Below are positions 1-6,262 of a DNA stretch of 8,244 bases, piece after piece. This DNA comes from Actinomycetota bacterium (GTDB lineage: Bacteria; Actinomycetota; Acidimicrobiia; Acidimicrobiales; JACCXE01): positions 1 to 8,244 of the forward strand of contig JACCXE010000061.1 of NCBI GenBank assembly GCA_013697265.1, in the 5' to 3' direction. The notes beneath the pieces are model-generated. The model ran no database searches. It was not told the DNA's origin and saw only the letters and a program-made list of their open reading frames with translations. The translations under genes were made by a program, and so were the position numbers. The number at the start of each line of letters is the position of its first letter. Position 1 is the first letter of the stretch.

Positions 1-384
1 GAGGCCGCGGTTCTTGGCCCCGATCGCGCCGCCGCTCAGTGGCGCCTCGATGAAGTGGTGTCCGCTGGCCGCGAGTTGGGCCGCGATGGCCTGGTTGCTT
101 TCGGGCAGGGTGGTCGACAAGTCACACAACACGGCGCCGGGTGGCGCGTTGGCCGCCCACTCGGCCGCGACCGCGGTGACCGTCGACGGGTCGGGCAGGG
201 ACGTGAACGTCACGTCCACCGCCTTGGCCAACTCGGCGACCGACCTTGCCGGGGTAGCGCCTTCGATTGCCTTGACGCGCACCTCGTCGAGGTCGCTCAC
301 CGTCACCGCGTGACCGTCGGTCACCAGGTTCTGCGCTATTGCGCCGCCGATATTGCCGAGTCCGACTACTCCAACGTTCGCCAC
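1..384 (-). CDS. 3-hydroxyisobutyrate dehydrogenase-family NAD(P)-dependent oxidoreductase, 3' end outside window (partial)
   Basis: The minus frame is open from a GTG at 382-384 to the left edge and gives the first 128 residues. It begins MANVGVVGLGNIGGAIAQNL, a Rossmann fold with GxGxxG at residues 8-13 and an acidic residue (Asp31) near the end of the second strand, which suggests NAD+ rather than NADP+. Near the edge, APLSGG (residues 114-119) is the family's substrate-binding loop, usually written as a variant of DAPVSGG. The family (3-hydroxyisobutyrate, tartronate-semialdehyde and related beta-hydroxyacid dehydrogenases) has about 290-300 residues, so over half is missing, including the catalytic lysine. 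The exact substrate is therefore open; valine catabolism is one option and would suit the neighbouring acyl-CoA genes. No Shine-Dalgarno motif precedes the GTG. The gene diverges from the acyl-CoA ligase across 58 bp. Confidence 0.88.
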   Translation of the reverse strand, partial: MANVGVVGLGNIGGAIAQNLVTDGHAVTVSDLDEVRVKAIEGATPARSVAELAKAVDVTFTSLPDPSTVTAVAAEWAANAPPGAVLCDLSTTLPESNQAIAAQLAASGHHFIEAPLSGGAIGAKNRGL

Positions 385-442
385 GGCGCTATACAAGCAG
401 AAACCTGACACCAACGTTAGATGAGTGAATAACGTTCGCCGC
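385..442. promoter_or_regulatory. Divergent promoter region with three AACGTT palindromes
   Basis: This 58-bp gap separates two divergent starts. The palindrome AACGTT occurs at 373-378 (just inside the minus-strand gene), 413-418 and 431-436. The outer two belong to a longer direct repeat, AACGTTCGCC (373-382 and 431-440). On the plus strand CTGACA (405-410) resembles a -35 box, and TAACGT (430-435) fits a TANNNT -10 box about 7 nt before the ATG at 443, although the 19-nt spacer is long. The arrangement could be an operator for a regulator shared by both genes. This is inference from repeats only. Confidence 0.35.
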
Positions 443-1960
443 ATGGACCCAGCTGGCGAACACCTCTCAGCCCACGCGGCGGCCGCACCCGATCGGCCCG
501 CCGTCGTGATGAACACGTCGGGCGTCGTCCGCACCTACGGCGACATCGAAGCGGCGTCGGCCCGCTTGGCCCGCGTATTGCGCGAACGCGGCCTGGGTGT
601 CGGCGACCACATCGCCGTGCTGATGGACAACCAGCCCGAGTTCTACGACGTCGTGTGGGCTGCGATGCGTCTCGGCGTCTACGTCACGCCCATCAACTGG
701 CACCTCGTGTCAAAAGAGGCGGGCTACATCGTGCGCGACTGCGATGCGTCGGCGCTGTTCGCCAGTGCGTCACTCGCCGGCATCGTGGCCGGTTTCGGCG
801 ACGACATGGCCAACGTCAACACACGTATCTGCGTCGACGGCCACATCGACGGGTTCGAGAACCTGTCGGCGTTGGTGGACGGAGTGGACGCGTCAGCGCT
901 GGACAACGAGCGCGACGGCGGCTGGATGTTCTACTCGTCGGGCACCACCGGTCAACCCAAGGGCATCCTGCCGCCGCTGCCTGACGGCGACCTCGGCGCG
1001 CCGTCGTTCCTTACCGGCATGTTGAAGGGTCTGTTCGGATTCACCGCGGACACGGTGTACTTGTCGCCCGGCGCGCCGTTGTACCACGCCGCGCCCGCCG
1101 GTTGGACCTTCGGCACGCAGCGCCTCGGCGGCACCCCGATCGTGATGGAGCGCTTCGACCCGCTCGAAGTGCTCGCGGCGATTGAGCGCCACCGCGTCAC
1201 CCACGTGCAGTTCGTGCCGACCCACATGATCCGGATGTTGCGGCTCACCAAACAAGAGCGGTCGCGCTTTGACCTGTCCTCACTGCAAATGGTTTGCCAC
1301 GCAGCAGCGCCGTGCCCGGTCGAAACCAAACGCGAGTTCATCGAGTGGATCGGCCCTATCGTGCATGAGTTCTACAGCGGCAGTGAGGGCGCCGGCCTCT
1401 GCTACGTGAACTCACACGATTGGCTGGCGCATCCGGGCACCGTTGGCCGCTCGATGAGCGGCGCGATCCACGTCATCGATCACGACGGAAACGACGTGCC
1501 CGTCGGCGAGGAAGGCGAAGTGTGGTTCGAGACCAGCCGCACCTTCGAATACCACAAGGACGCCGAGAAAACGAAGGCCGCGCACGACCCGAGGGGCTGG
1601 GCCTGGTTGGGCGACGTCGGCAAGCTCGACGCAGACGGCTTCCTTTATCTGACCGATCGCGCGTCGAACATGATCATCTCGGGCGGCGTGAACATCTACC
1701 CCCGCGAGATCGAAGACATCCTCGTCAACCATCCGTTGATCCACGACGTCGCCGTGATCGGCACGCCCGACGAGGACATGGGTGAGCACGTCACCGCCTT
1801 CGTGCAGTTGAAACCGGGCGAAGCGGCCACCCAAAACGAGCTCATCGCGTTCTGTCGCGAGCGTCTCAGCCACTTCAAATGTCCCAAAGAAGTGCGCTTC
1901 GTCGACGAGTTGCCGCGGCTGCCCACCGGCAAACTCTTGAAGCGTTTGCTATTGAAGTAG
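443..1960 (+). CDS. FadD-type acyl-CoA synthetase (fatty-acid--CoA ligase, AMP-forming)
   Basis: This class I adenylate-forming enzyme activates a carboxylic acid to its acyl-adenylate and then its CoA thioester, the entry step of beta-oxidation. With ATG 443 as start it has 505 residues and all core motifs: P-loop YSSGTTGQPKGI (164-175), A5 YSGSEG (311-316), the ATP-ribose aspartate in WLGDVG (Asp391), hinge TDR (404-406), the A8 stretch IISGGVNIYPREIE (411-424) and catalytic Lys497 in PTGKLLKR. NWHL (85-88), HAAAPCPVE (286-294) and DWLAHPG (326-332) recall the PRK08276 long-chain fatty-acid--CoA ligase group. The tail stops a few residues sooner than I recall for that group. An in-frame GTG at 425 would add six residues; I prefer ATG 443 because it is ATG, fits the family N-terminus and has a TANNNT box at leaderless spacing. 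The substrate is not determined by these motifs. Confidence 0.93.
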   Translation: MDPAGEHLSAHAAAAPDRPAVVMNTSGVVRTYGDIEAASARLARVLRERGLGVGDHIAVLMDNQPEFYDVVWAAMRLGVYVTPINWHLVSKEAGYIVRDCDASALFASASLAGIVAGFGDDMANVNTRICVDGHIDGFENLSALVDGVDASALDNERDGGWMFYSSGTTGQPKGILPPLPDGDLGAPSFLTGMLKGLFGFTADTVYLSPGAPLYHAAPAGWTFGTQRLGGTPIVMERFDPLEVLAAIERHRVTHVQFVPTHMIRMLRLTKQERSRFDLSSLQMVCHAAAPCPVETKREFIEWIGPIVHEFYSGSEGAGLCYVNSHDWLAHPGTVGRSMSGAIHVIDHDGNDVPVGEEGEVWFETSRTFEYHKDAEKTKAAHDPRGWAWLGDVGKLDADGFLYLTDRASNMIISGGVNIYPREIEDILVNHPLIHDVAVIGTPDEDMGEHVTAFVQLKPGEAATQNELIAFCRERLSHFKCPKEVRFVDELPRLPTGKLLKRLLLK

Positions 1961-1962
1961 CC

Positions 1963-2865
1963 GTGGCCGCCGAGCTCGGGTTGAACGTGCTGTTAGCACG
2001 ACCGCTGATCTCGTTGACACGCGCATACGAGCGCGTCAGGCCGGACGCGCCGCCTCTGCCCTTTTACGCCGGCTACATACGGGCACTCGACGGAGCCAAC
2101 GACACACCGCGTGAGGTGGCTACCCGGGCCCGCATCTCGAAACGCGCTGCGGTCGCGCTCGGCACCGCGTTTGCGAAGAGCGGGCTTGCCCGTCAAGACG
2201 CGCAGGCCCGCTCGCAGGTCGCGCTTTCCGCTGCCGAGGACGCATGGAGGCCAGCCGACGCCTCGCGCGCGGCGCTCGAGCCGCTGGTGGAGCGCTTCGA
2301 ACTCGAGCACCCGCACTACGTGATGACCTACGGAAGCGCTGATGCCAGCGCGGTCGGCGGGACGTATCCGCGGCACGGCCAGGATTGGAAGCCGGTGCTT
2401 CGATCGGAGCCGCTGGGCGACCTGCCGGTGAGCGCATTGTTGTCGCAGGCGTTGATGGACTTCACCATTCGTTATGAGAGCGGGTTCGTGTGGGCGCTGT
2501 CGAGCACGGTGCACGCGCTGCTCAAATTTCCCGATGAGGGTCTTCTGCTCTCCGATGCGCCGAAGGAAGCGGGTCTGACCGGTAACGGCAAGTCCGGGCT
2601 CGAGCGGCACCTGGTCGTCGAGGTCGACAACGGCGGCGGGGACCGCAAGATGCGTCGGGCAACATTGACCCTGCGAGGCAAGTTCGCGCGCGACGCCTAC
2701 GAAGCCAACGTTGTTCGAGTGGAGCAGGAGTGGCGCGCGCGCTGCGGAGACGCGACCGTCTCCGCCCTCCGGGCTGCGCTAACGCAGGTCAACGCCGAAC
2801 TGGAGCCCGGTCTCGCCGACCATCCGTTGCTGGCGTGGAGCGGCGGCTTGCGTGAGGCGAGTTAG
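1963..2865 (+). CDS. Hypothetical protein with two winged-helix-like regions; putative MarR-like transcriptional regulator
   Basis: I do not recognise a named family. GTG 1963 gives 300 residues and lies 2 nt after the ligase stop codon, so translational coupling is likely; an in-frame ATG at 1879 would overlap the ligase by 82 nt and encode an arginine/alanine-rich head that looks like out-of-frame ligase sequence. Residues 34-80 read like a helix-turn-helix: a helical stretch, then ARISKRAAVALGTAFAKSGL (56-75). Residues 158-262 look like a MarR-type domain: GNGKSGLERHLVVEV (207-221) as recognition helix entering the wing, DRKMRRATLTLRGKFARD (227-244) as wing and following strand/helix, then a long helix ending in EQEWRARCG (254-262). 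The middle section (115-150: HPHYVMTYG, W142KPV) is aromatic-rich and might bind a ligand. No signal peptide or membrane segment is visible. Location suggests control of the adjoining acyl-CoA ligase. Gene reality is secure; the regulator role is inferred. Confidence 0.7.
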   Translation: MAAELGLNVLLARPLISLTRAYERVRPDAPPLPFYAGYIRALDGANDTPREVATRARISKRAAVALGTAFAKSGLARQDAQARSQVALSAAEDAWRPADASRAALEPLVERFELEHPHYVMTYGSADASAVGGTYPRHGQDWKPVLRSEPLGDLPVSALLSQALMDFTIRYESGFVWALSSTVHALLKFPDEGLLLSDAPKEAGLTGNGKSGLERHLVVEVDNGGGDRKMRRATLTLRGKFARDAYEANVVRVEQEWRARCGDATVSALRAALTQVNAELEPGLADHPLLAWSGGLREAS

Positions 2866-2872
2866 CCGAGGA

Positions 2873-3640
2873 TCACTGATTCTGCGATTCGACGAACTCG
2901 ACGTTGCCCCGCAAGAAAACGTCAATTGACGACGTCTTGAACTCAGCGATCGACTTCATGTCAGGTACGTACAACTCGAACGCGTCGCCTTCGATCGCGT
3001 CGATGATCCCGGCGGCGACCGTCGTAGGCGGCTCCTTGTCGCCGTGAAAGAACGGTTCGTCGTTGTCGGGCAGGTCCCAAATTTCAGTGTCGATAGCGCC
3101 GGGGATGATCAGGCGCACGTCGACGCCGGTGCGCCAGAGGTCCATCGCCATCGACTCGCTCCACCCGCACAGCGCGAATTTGGACGCGCAATACGCGGCC
3201 TCGTGCATGATCCCGGCCCGTCCACCGAAGCTCGACACGTTCACGACCATGCCGTGGTTGCGCTCGAGCCACTTCGGCAACAACGCCTGGGCCATGCGGA
3301 CCGGCGACTCGAAGTTGGTGCGCATCGTGTCGTCGATCTCGGCCTGCGTGAGATCCTGCACACTGCGACGCTTCGGGATGGCGGCGTTGTTCACGAGGAT
3401 GTCGACGCCGTCCAGGTCGTGCCACGCCGCGTTGATCATCGCCTCGGCGCCGGCCGGATCGCCGAGGTCGCAGGCGTAGTAGCGCGCCGCGTCACCACGG
3501 CCGACCATCTCCCGCAACCGTTCTTCGCGTCGGGCCACAACCGCGACCGTGGCGCCCTTCGCTGTCAGCATCGGGGCCAGCGCGGCGCCGATGCCCGCCG
3601 ACGCGCCGGTAACTACGACCTTTGATCCGTCGATCTTCAC
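2873..3640 (-). CDS. Classical SDR-family NAD(P)-dependent oxidoreductase
   Basis: This is a 255-residue cytosolic short-chain dehydrogenase/reductase for reversible oxidation of a hydroxyl or reduction of a carbonyl. The cofactor motif is TGASAGIG (11-18), with the second-layer aspartate in CDLGD (Asp58) and NNAA at 84-87. The catalytic tetrad is complete: Asn109 (RTNFES), Ser137 (VNVSSFGG), Tyr150 and Lys154 (YCASK), followed by PG at 180-181. The arginine-rich segment after the second strand (VARREER, 35-41) favours NADP(H), an inference only. Length is normal, with a C-terminal tail (about 225-255) beyond the core. The start is GTG 3640, with TACAAC at 3647-3652 in the -12 to -7 position for a leaderless transcript. 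It converges with the winged-helix gene across 7 bp and diverges from the cupredoxin gene across 76 bp. The substrate is unknown; a 3-hydroxyacyl or alcohol intermediate would fit the locus. Confidence 0.92.
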   Translation of the reverse strand: MKIDGSKVVVTGASAGIGAALAPMLTAKGATVAVVARREERLREMVGRGDAARYYACDLGDPAGAEAMINAAWHDLDGVDILVNNAAIPKRRSVQDLTQAEIDDTMRTNFESPVRMAQALLPKWLERNHGMVVNVSSFGGRAGIMHEAAYCASKFALCGWSESMAMDLWRTGVDVRLIIPGAIDTEIWDLPDNDEPFFHGDKEPPTTVAAGIIDAIEGDAFELYVPDMKSIAEFKTSSIDVFLRGNVEFVESQNQ

Positions 3641-3646
3641 CGCGTC

Positions 3647-3652
3647 GTTGTA
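3647..3652 (-). promoter_or_regulatory. Candidate -10 box (TACAAC) for a leaderless SDR transcript
   Basis: Read on the minus strand, TACAAC occupies -12 to -7 if transcription starts at the G of the GTG at 3640. It matches TANNNT at the first two positions but ends in C. No purine-rich Shine-Dalgarno motif lies between it and the start codon, which is why a leaderless start is proposed. No clear -35 box is visible. Confidence 0.3.
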
Positions 3653-3716
3653 CTCCGTCGGCGCCGGCGAAGCATTTTTCGACCCACTTCAGCGCGGATT
3701 GCGGCAAGCTGCAGCT

Positions 3717-4904
3717 ATGAGTACCGCGAGGCTGTCGCGATTGGTACTGGTTGGCGTCGTCGTGGCGTCGATGCTGTCGGCGTGCGGCAGCGGTGGAGGC
3801 GCTCGCACTCTCACCATCCAGACTGACTATGCGAGCGACGAGTTCGCCGGATCATTGTGGGGCTTCTTCCCGAATCAGGTCGCGGTTCGGCCGGGCATGA
3901 CGGTTCGCTTCCACCAAACGTGGACTGGCGAGGCCCACACGGTGACTCTCGGAACGCGGGTAACCGAACTCGCGGCGCCGTTCCGGCCCCAGCTGTCGAG
4001 GATCTTGTCGACGGGGGTGGTGAGCGAAGAGCCGCCCGGTTACCAAGCCTTCTCCGACGGCCTGCCGTTGTTCTTCAACGAGGCCGGCGTGAACCAGACT
4101 GCGGCACAGCGATGCGTCGCCCCCACCGTGGAAGATCTGCCTACCGACGCGACCGCGTGCAAGCGCCGCAAATTGCCACCTTTCAACGGGACCGAGGCCT
4201 ACTACTCCAGCGGCTTCATTCCCTTCGACGGCGTGCGCGGCAATACCTTCGACCTCAAGATCGCCGAGGACGCCAACCCCGGCACCTACCTGTACTACTG
4301 CAACCTCCACGGCGCGCCGATGGGCGGGGAGATCACCGTTACCAAAGACGGTGATGTCTCGAAGCAGGCCGCGCTGAACCGGCAAGGCAAGAAGGAGGCA
4401 GACCGACTGGCCAAGGTGCTGCTCGATGTCTACCGCGACGAGAAAGCAGGAAAGAGCAAATATTCGGGCAACCTTGCGGGCTCGGGCGATGAGCGGAGCG
4501 TGAACGCGTTTGGCGCCATCAACGAATTCACGCCCCGCACGATTCACGCCAAGGTCGGCGAAAAAGTTACGTGGACGCTCATCGGTCACAACCTCAGTTT
4601 CAACGTGCCCGCATACGCGCCGATTTACATCGTTACGCCTGACGGAACCGTCACATTCAACGACGCCCTGAGACGTCCGACCGGCGGATGGCCCGGGCGC
4701 ACGCCGCCTTTGTCAGATCGTGGAACCCCTCCGCGCCTCGTAAGCATCGACGCTGGTGCCTTTGACGGATCAGGGGGGTCGAAGTCCAACGGGACCGGAT
4801 GGACGCCCGGCGACAAATACAGCATCACGTTCACAAAGAAGGGCAACTATCCCTACGCCTGCATCGTGCACCCGGGGATGATCGGCAAGGTCGTCGTCAG
4901 CTGA
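3717..4904 (+). CDS. Double-cupredoxin (plastocyanin/azurin-like) lipoprotein
   Basis: A 395-residue exported copper protein. A hydrophobic signal stretch (about 8-20) ends in the lipobox LSAC with Cys23 as lipidated residue, followed by a Gly/Ser linker, so it should be anchored outside the cytoplasmic membrane. Two type-1-copper domains follow. Domain 1 (about 31-209) offers His74 (GEAHTVTLG) and the loop YYCNLHGAPMGG: Cys195, His198, Met202. Domain 2 (about 262-395) offers His291 (IGHNLSFN) and YACIVHPGMIG: Cys382, His385, Met388. The Cys-x2-His-x2-Met spacing of domain 2 is the common bacterial form; domain 1 has one residue more before Met. Both domains carry long insertions between the first His and the Cys. 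Cys133 and Cys148 could form a disulfide. Likely role: extracytoplasmic electron transfer or copper binding. The start is ATG 3717, because the signal peptide begins there; no clear Shine-Dalgarno precedes it. It converges with the thiolase across 7 bp. Confidence 0.9.
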   Translation: MSTARLSRLVLVGVVVASMLSACGSGGGARTLTIQTDYASDEFAGSLWGFFPNQVAVRPGMTVRFHQTWTGEAHTVTLGTRVTELAAPFRPQLSRILSTGVVSEEPPGYQAFSDGLPLFFNEAGVNQTAAQRCVAPTVEDLPTDATACKRRKLPPFNGTEAYYSSGFIPFDGVRGNTFDLKIAEDANPGTYLYYCNLHGAPMGGEITVTKDGDVSKQAALNRQGKKEADRLAKVLLDVYRDEKAGKSKYSGNLAGSGDERSVNAFGAINEFTPRTIHAKVGEKVTWTLIGHNLSFNVPAYAPIYIVTPDGTVTFNDALRRPTGGWPGRTPPLSDRGTPPRLVSIDAGAFDGSGGSKSNGTGWTPGDKYSITFTKKGNYPYACIVHPGMIGKVVVS

Positions 4905-4911
4905 CGCCTAC

Positions 4912-6099
4912 CTAGTTAACGCGTTCGATCACGGTGCAGTTGGCCTGGCCGCCGCCTTCGCACATGGTTTGCAAACCGAGGCGCCCGCCAGTCGCTTCGA
5001 GTTGGTTCAAAAGCGTCGCGGTCATGCGCACGCCGGTCGCGCCAAGCGGGTGGCCGATCGCGATCGCGCCGCCGTTCGGGTTGTAGCGCTCGGGCTCGGG
5101 CTTGAACTCGCGGGCCCACATCAACGCGATCGCGGCGAACGCCTCGTTGCACTCGATCGCGTCGAAGTCGGCGGTGGACAGGCCGGTCTTTTCGTAGAGC
5201 TTGCGCGTCGCCGGGTTGGGGGCCGAAAGCACGAGGATCGGGTCTTCGGCCGCGACGCTGAAATGACGCAACACGGCGCGGTAGGGCAAGCCGAGGGCGT
5301 CGGCGGTCTCGCGTGACGCGATCAGCATCGCGGCCGCGCCGTCGGTGGTCTGGCTCGAGTTGCCCGCGGTGATGTCCTTGGCCGTCTCCGGCTCCCAGGA
5401 CTGCGCCGGCGGCAGCGCCGCCACCTTCTCCAGCGACACGTCGGGGCGGATGCCTTCGTCGGCCGACAGGACGTCGCCGGTGAAGTTGCCGTTCTCGTCC
5501 TTGACGGGGACGGGCAGAATCTCCTTGGCGAAGTGACCGCTCGCAGTTGCCGCCGCGGCGCGGCGGTGCGACTCGACCGAGAACTCGTCCATCTCTTGCC
5601 GGGTGACGCCCCATTTGTCGGCCAGTTCCTGGGCCACCCGGAACTGCGCGTAGAGCTTGCCGTCGATCTCGGCCAGGTACTGCTGCGAGAAGGGACCGGT
5701 GCCGCCCCGGGCGTTGCTCGCCATCGGCACCCGGGTCATCGACTCGACGCCACACGCAATCGCGATGTCGTACATGCCCGACATCACCGACGCCGCCACG
5801 AAATGCATCGCCTGTTGTGACGATCCGCACTGCCGGTCCACTGAAGTAGCCGGCGTCGTCCACGGCAGTCCGCCGGCGATCACGGCGTTGCGCCCGATGT
5901 TGCAACCCTGTTCGCCGCTCTGGGTAACGCAGCCAGTCACGACGTCTTCGATGCGCTCGGGGTCTACACCGGTGCGCTCGACGAGGTTCTGCAGCGTGAA
6001 GCCGAGCAGGTCGCTCGGGTGCCACCCACTGAGCGCCCCTTTGCGCTTGCCGAACGCCGTGCGCACGACGTCGACGATTACTGCTTCACGAATTTCCAT
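4912..6099 (-). CDS. FadA-type thiolase (acetyl-CoA C-acyltransferase)
   Basis: This thiolase cleaves 3-ketoacyl-CoA with CoA to give acetyl-CoA and a shortened acyl-CoA, or runs in reverse. The 395-residue length is normal. The nucleophile is Cys91 in VDRQCGSSQQA, the NEAF motif is at 318-321, the catalytic histidine is His350 in AIAIGHPLGATG (346-357), and the second catalytic cysteine is Cys380 in TMCEGGGQAN. GNSSQTTDGAA (246-256) recalls actinobacterial FadA5/FadA6-type degradative thiolases, but I do not assign a specific one. The start is ATG 6099, where the family N-terminus MEIREAVIVDVVRT begins; the open frame continues upstream to 6258, but that part is low-complexity basic sequence overlapping another gene. 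A purine-rich ribosome-binding region precedes the start. It is last in a minus-strand run and overlaps the 58-residue gene by 14 nt, so coupled translation is likely. Confidence 0.95.
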   Translation of the reverse strand: MEIREAVIVDVVRTAFGKRKGALSGWHPSDLLGFTLQNLVERTGVDPERIEDVVTGCVTQSGEQGCNIGRNAVIAGGLPWTTPATSVDRQCGSSQQAMHFVAASVMSGMYDIAIACGVESMTRVPMASNARGGTGPFSQQYLAEIDGKLYAQFRVAQELADKWGVTRQEMDEFSVESHRRAAAATASGHFAKEILPVPVKDENGNFTGDVLSADEGIRPDVSLEKVAALPPAQSWEPETAKDITAGNSSQTTDGAAAMLIASRETADALGLPYRAVLRHFSVAAEDPILVLSAPNPATRKLYEKTGLSTADFDAIECNEAFAAIALMWAREFKPEPERYNPNGGAIAIGHPLGATGVRMTATLLNQLEATGGRLGLQTMCEGGGQANCTVIERVN

Positions 6100-6262
6100 T
6101 TGCCTCTTCTTCTTTCTTGCGCCGGGCACGCTGGAGCGCCCCCGTCTCGTAGGCGAACTCCTGCATGCGACGCAGCCAAGCGAGGCGTTCGTCAACAGAG
6201 GCCGATGCGATTCGGTTCCGGCGTTCGCTCTCCTCCTCGGCCGTCGACCAGGCCTCACTCAT
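6086..6262 (-). CDS. Small 58-residue charged helical protein paired with the nucleotidyltransferase; possible antitoxin-like partner
   Basis: This short gene runs from ATG 6262 to TGA 6086-6088. It starts MSEAWSTAEEESERRNRIAS, continues DERLAWLRRMQEFAYETGAL (24-43) and ends in a basic-acidic tail with KKEEE (49-53). Its ATG lies inside the last codons of the nucleotidyltransferase, sharing the 8 nt ATGAGTGA, and its end runs 14 nt into the FadA thiolase. The protein is rich in Glu, Arg and Ala, has no membrane segment and looks mostly helical, with an amphipathic core around W29-F36-L43. I recall similar small ERLxWLEE-type proteins encoded beside nucleotidyltransferase genes, but could not verify this by search. 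Position, size and overlap suggest a partner of the nucleotidyltransferase, possibly a neutralising one. The alternative is a long leader contributing only to thiolase translation. Real-gene confidence is fairly good; function is inferred. Confidence 0.68.
   Translation of the reverse strand: MSEAWSTAEEESERRNRIASASVDERLAWLRRMQEFAYETGALQRARRKKEEEANGNS
6103..6115 (-). promoter_or_regulatory. Purine-rich ribosome-binding site of the FadA thiolase
   Basis: On the minus strand the bases before ATG 6099 form a run of A and G ending in AAGAGG, then CAA and the start codon. This is the clearest Shine-Dalgarno-like element in the window, though the 3-nt spacer is shorter than usual. It also encodes the KKEEE stretch near the end of the overlapping 58-residue protein. 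It decides the ATG 6099 start against the longer open frame. Confidence 0.5.

Noticed and set aside
421..432. Tiny frame ATG-AGT-GAA-TAA just before the acyl-CoA ligase start, considered as a regulatory leader peptide
   Set aside because: Three codons with no ribosome-binding site, and a transcript starting near 443 would not contain it.
1412..1873. Open frame of 153 residues on the minus strand inside the acyl-CoA ligase
   Set aside because: Antisense to the conserved C-terminal ligase motifs; no independent evidence for coding.
3044..3625. Open frame of 193 residues on the plus strand opposite the SDR gene
   Set aside because: Shadow of the SDR, which has every catalytic motif; the antisense translation has no coherent domain.
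4895..4906. Perfect 12-bp palindrome CGTCAGCTGACG over the cupredoxin stop codon, considered as a terminator or operator
   Set aside because: It has no loop and no T-tract; as a hairpin only a 4-bp stem around AGCT would form. It is mostly coding sequence.
5054..5067. GCGATCGC-containing palindromic stretch, reminiscent of the cyanobacterial HIP1 repeat
   Set aside because: It encodes the conserved AIAIGH segment of FadA and is seen as a single local occurrence; nothing else in the window suggests a cyanobacterium.
6100..6258. N-terminal extension of FadA to an upstream start at 6258
   Set aside because: The extension is Arg-rich without thiolase similarity, the family N-terminus starts at 6099, and the same DNA encodes the 58-residue protein in another frame.
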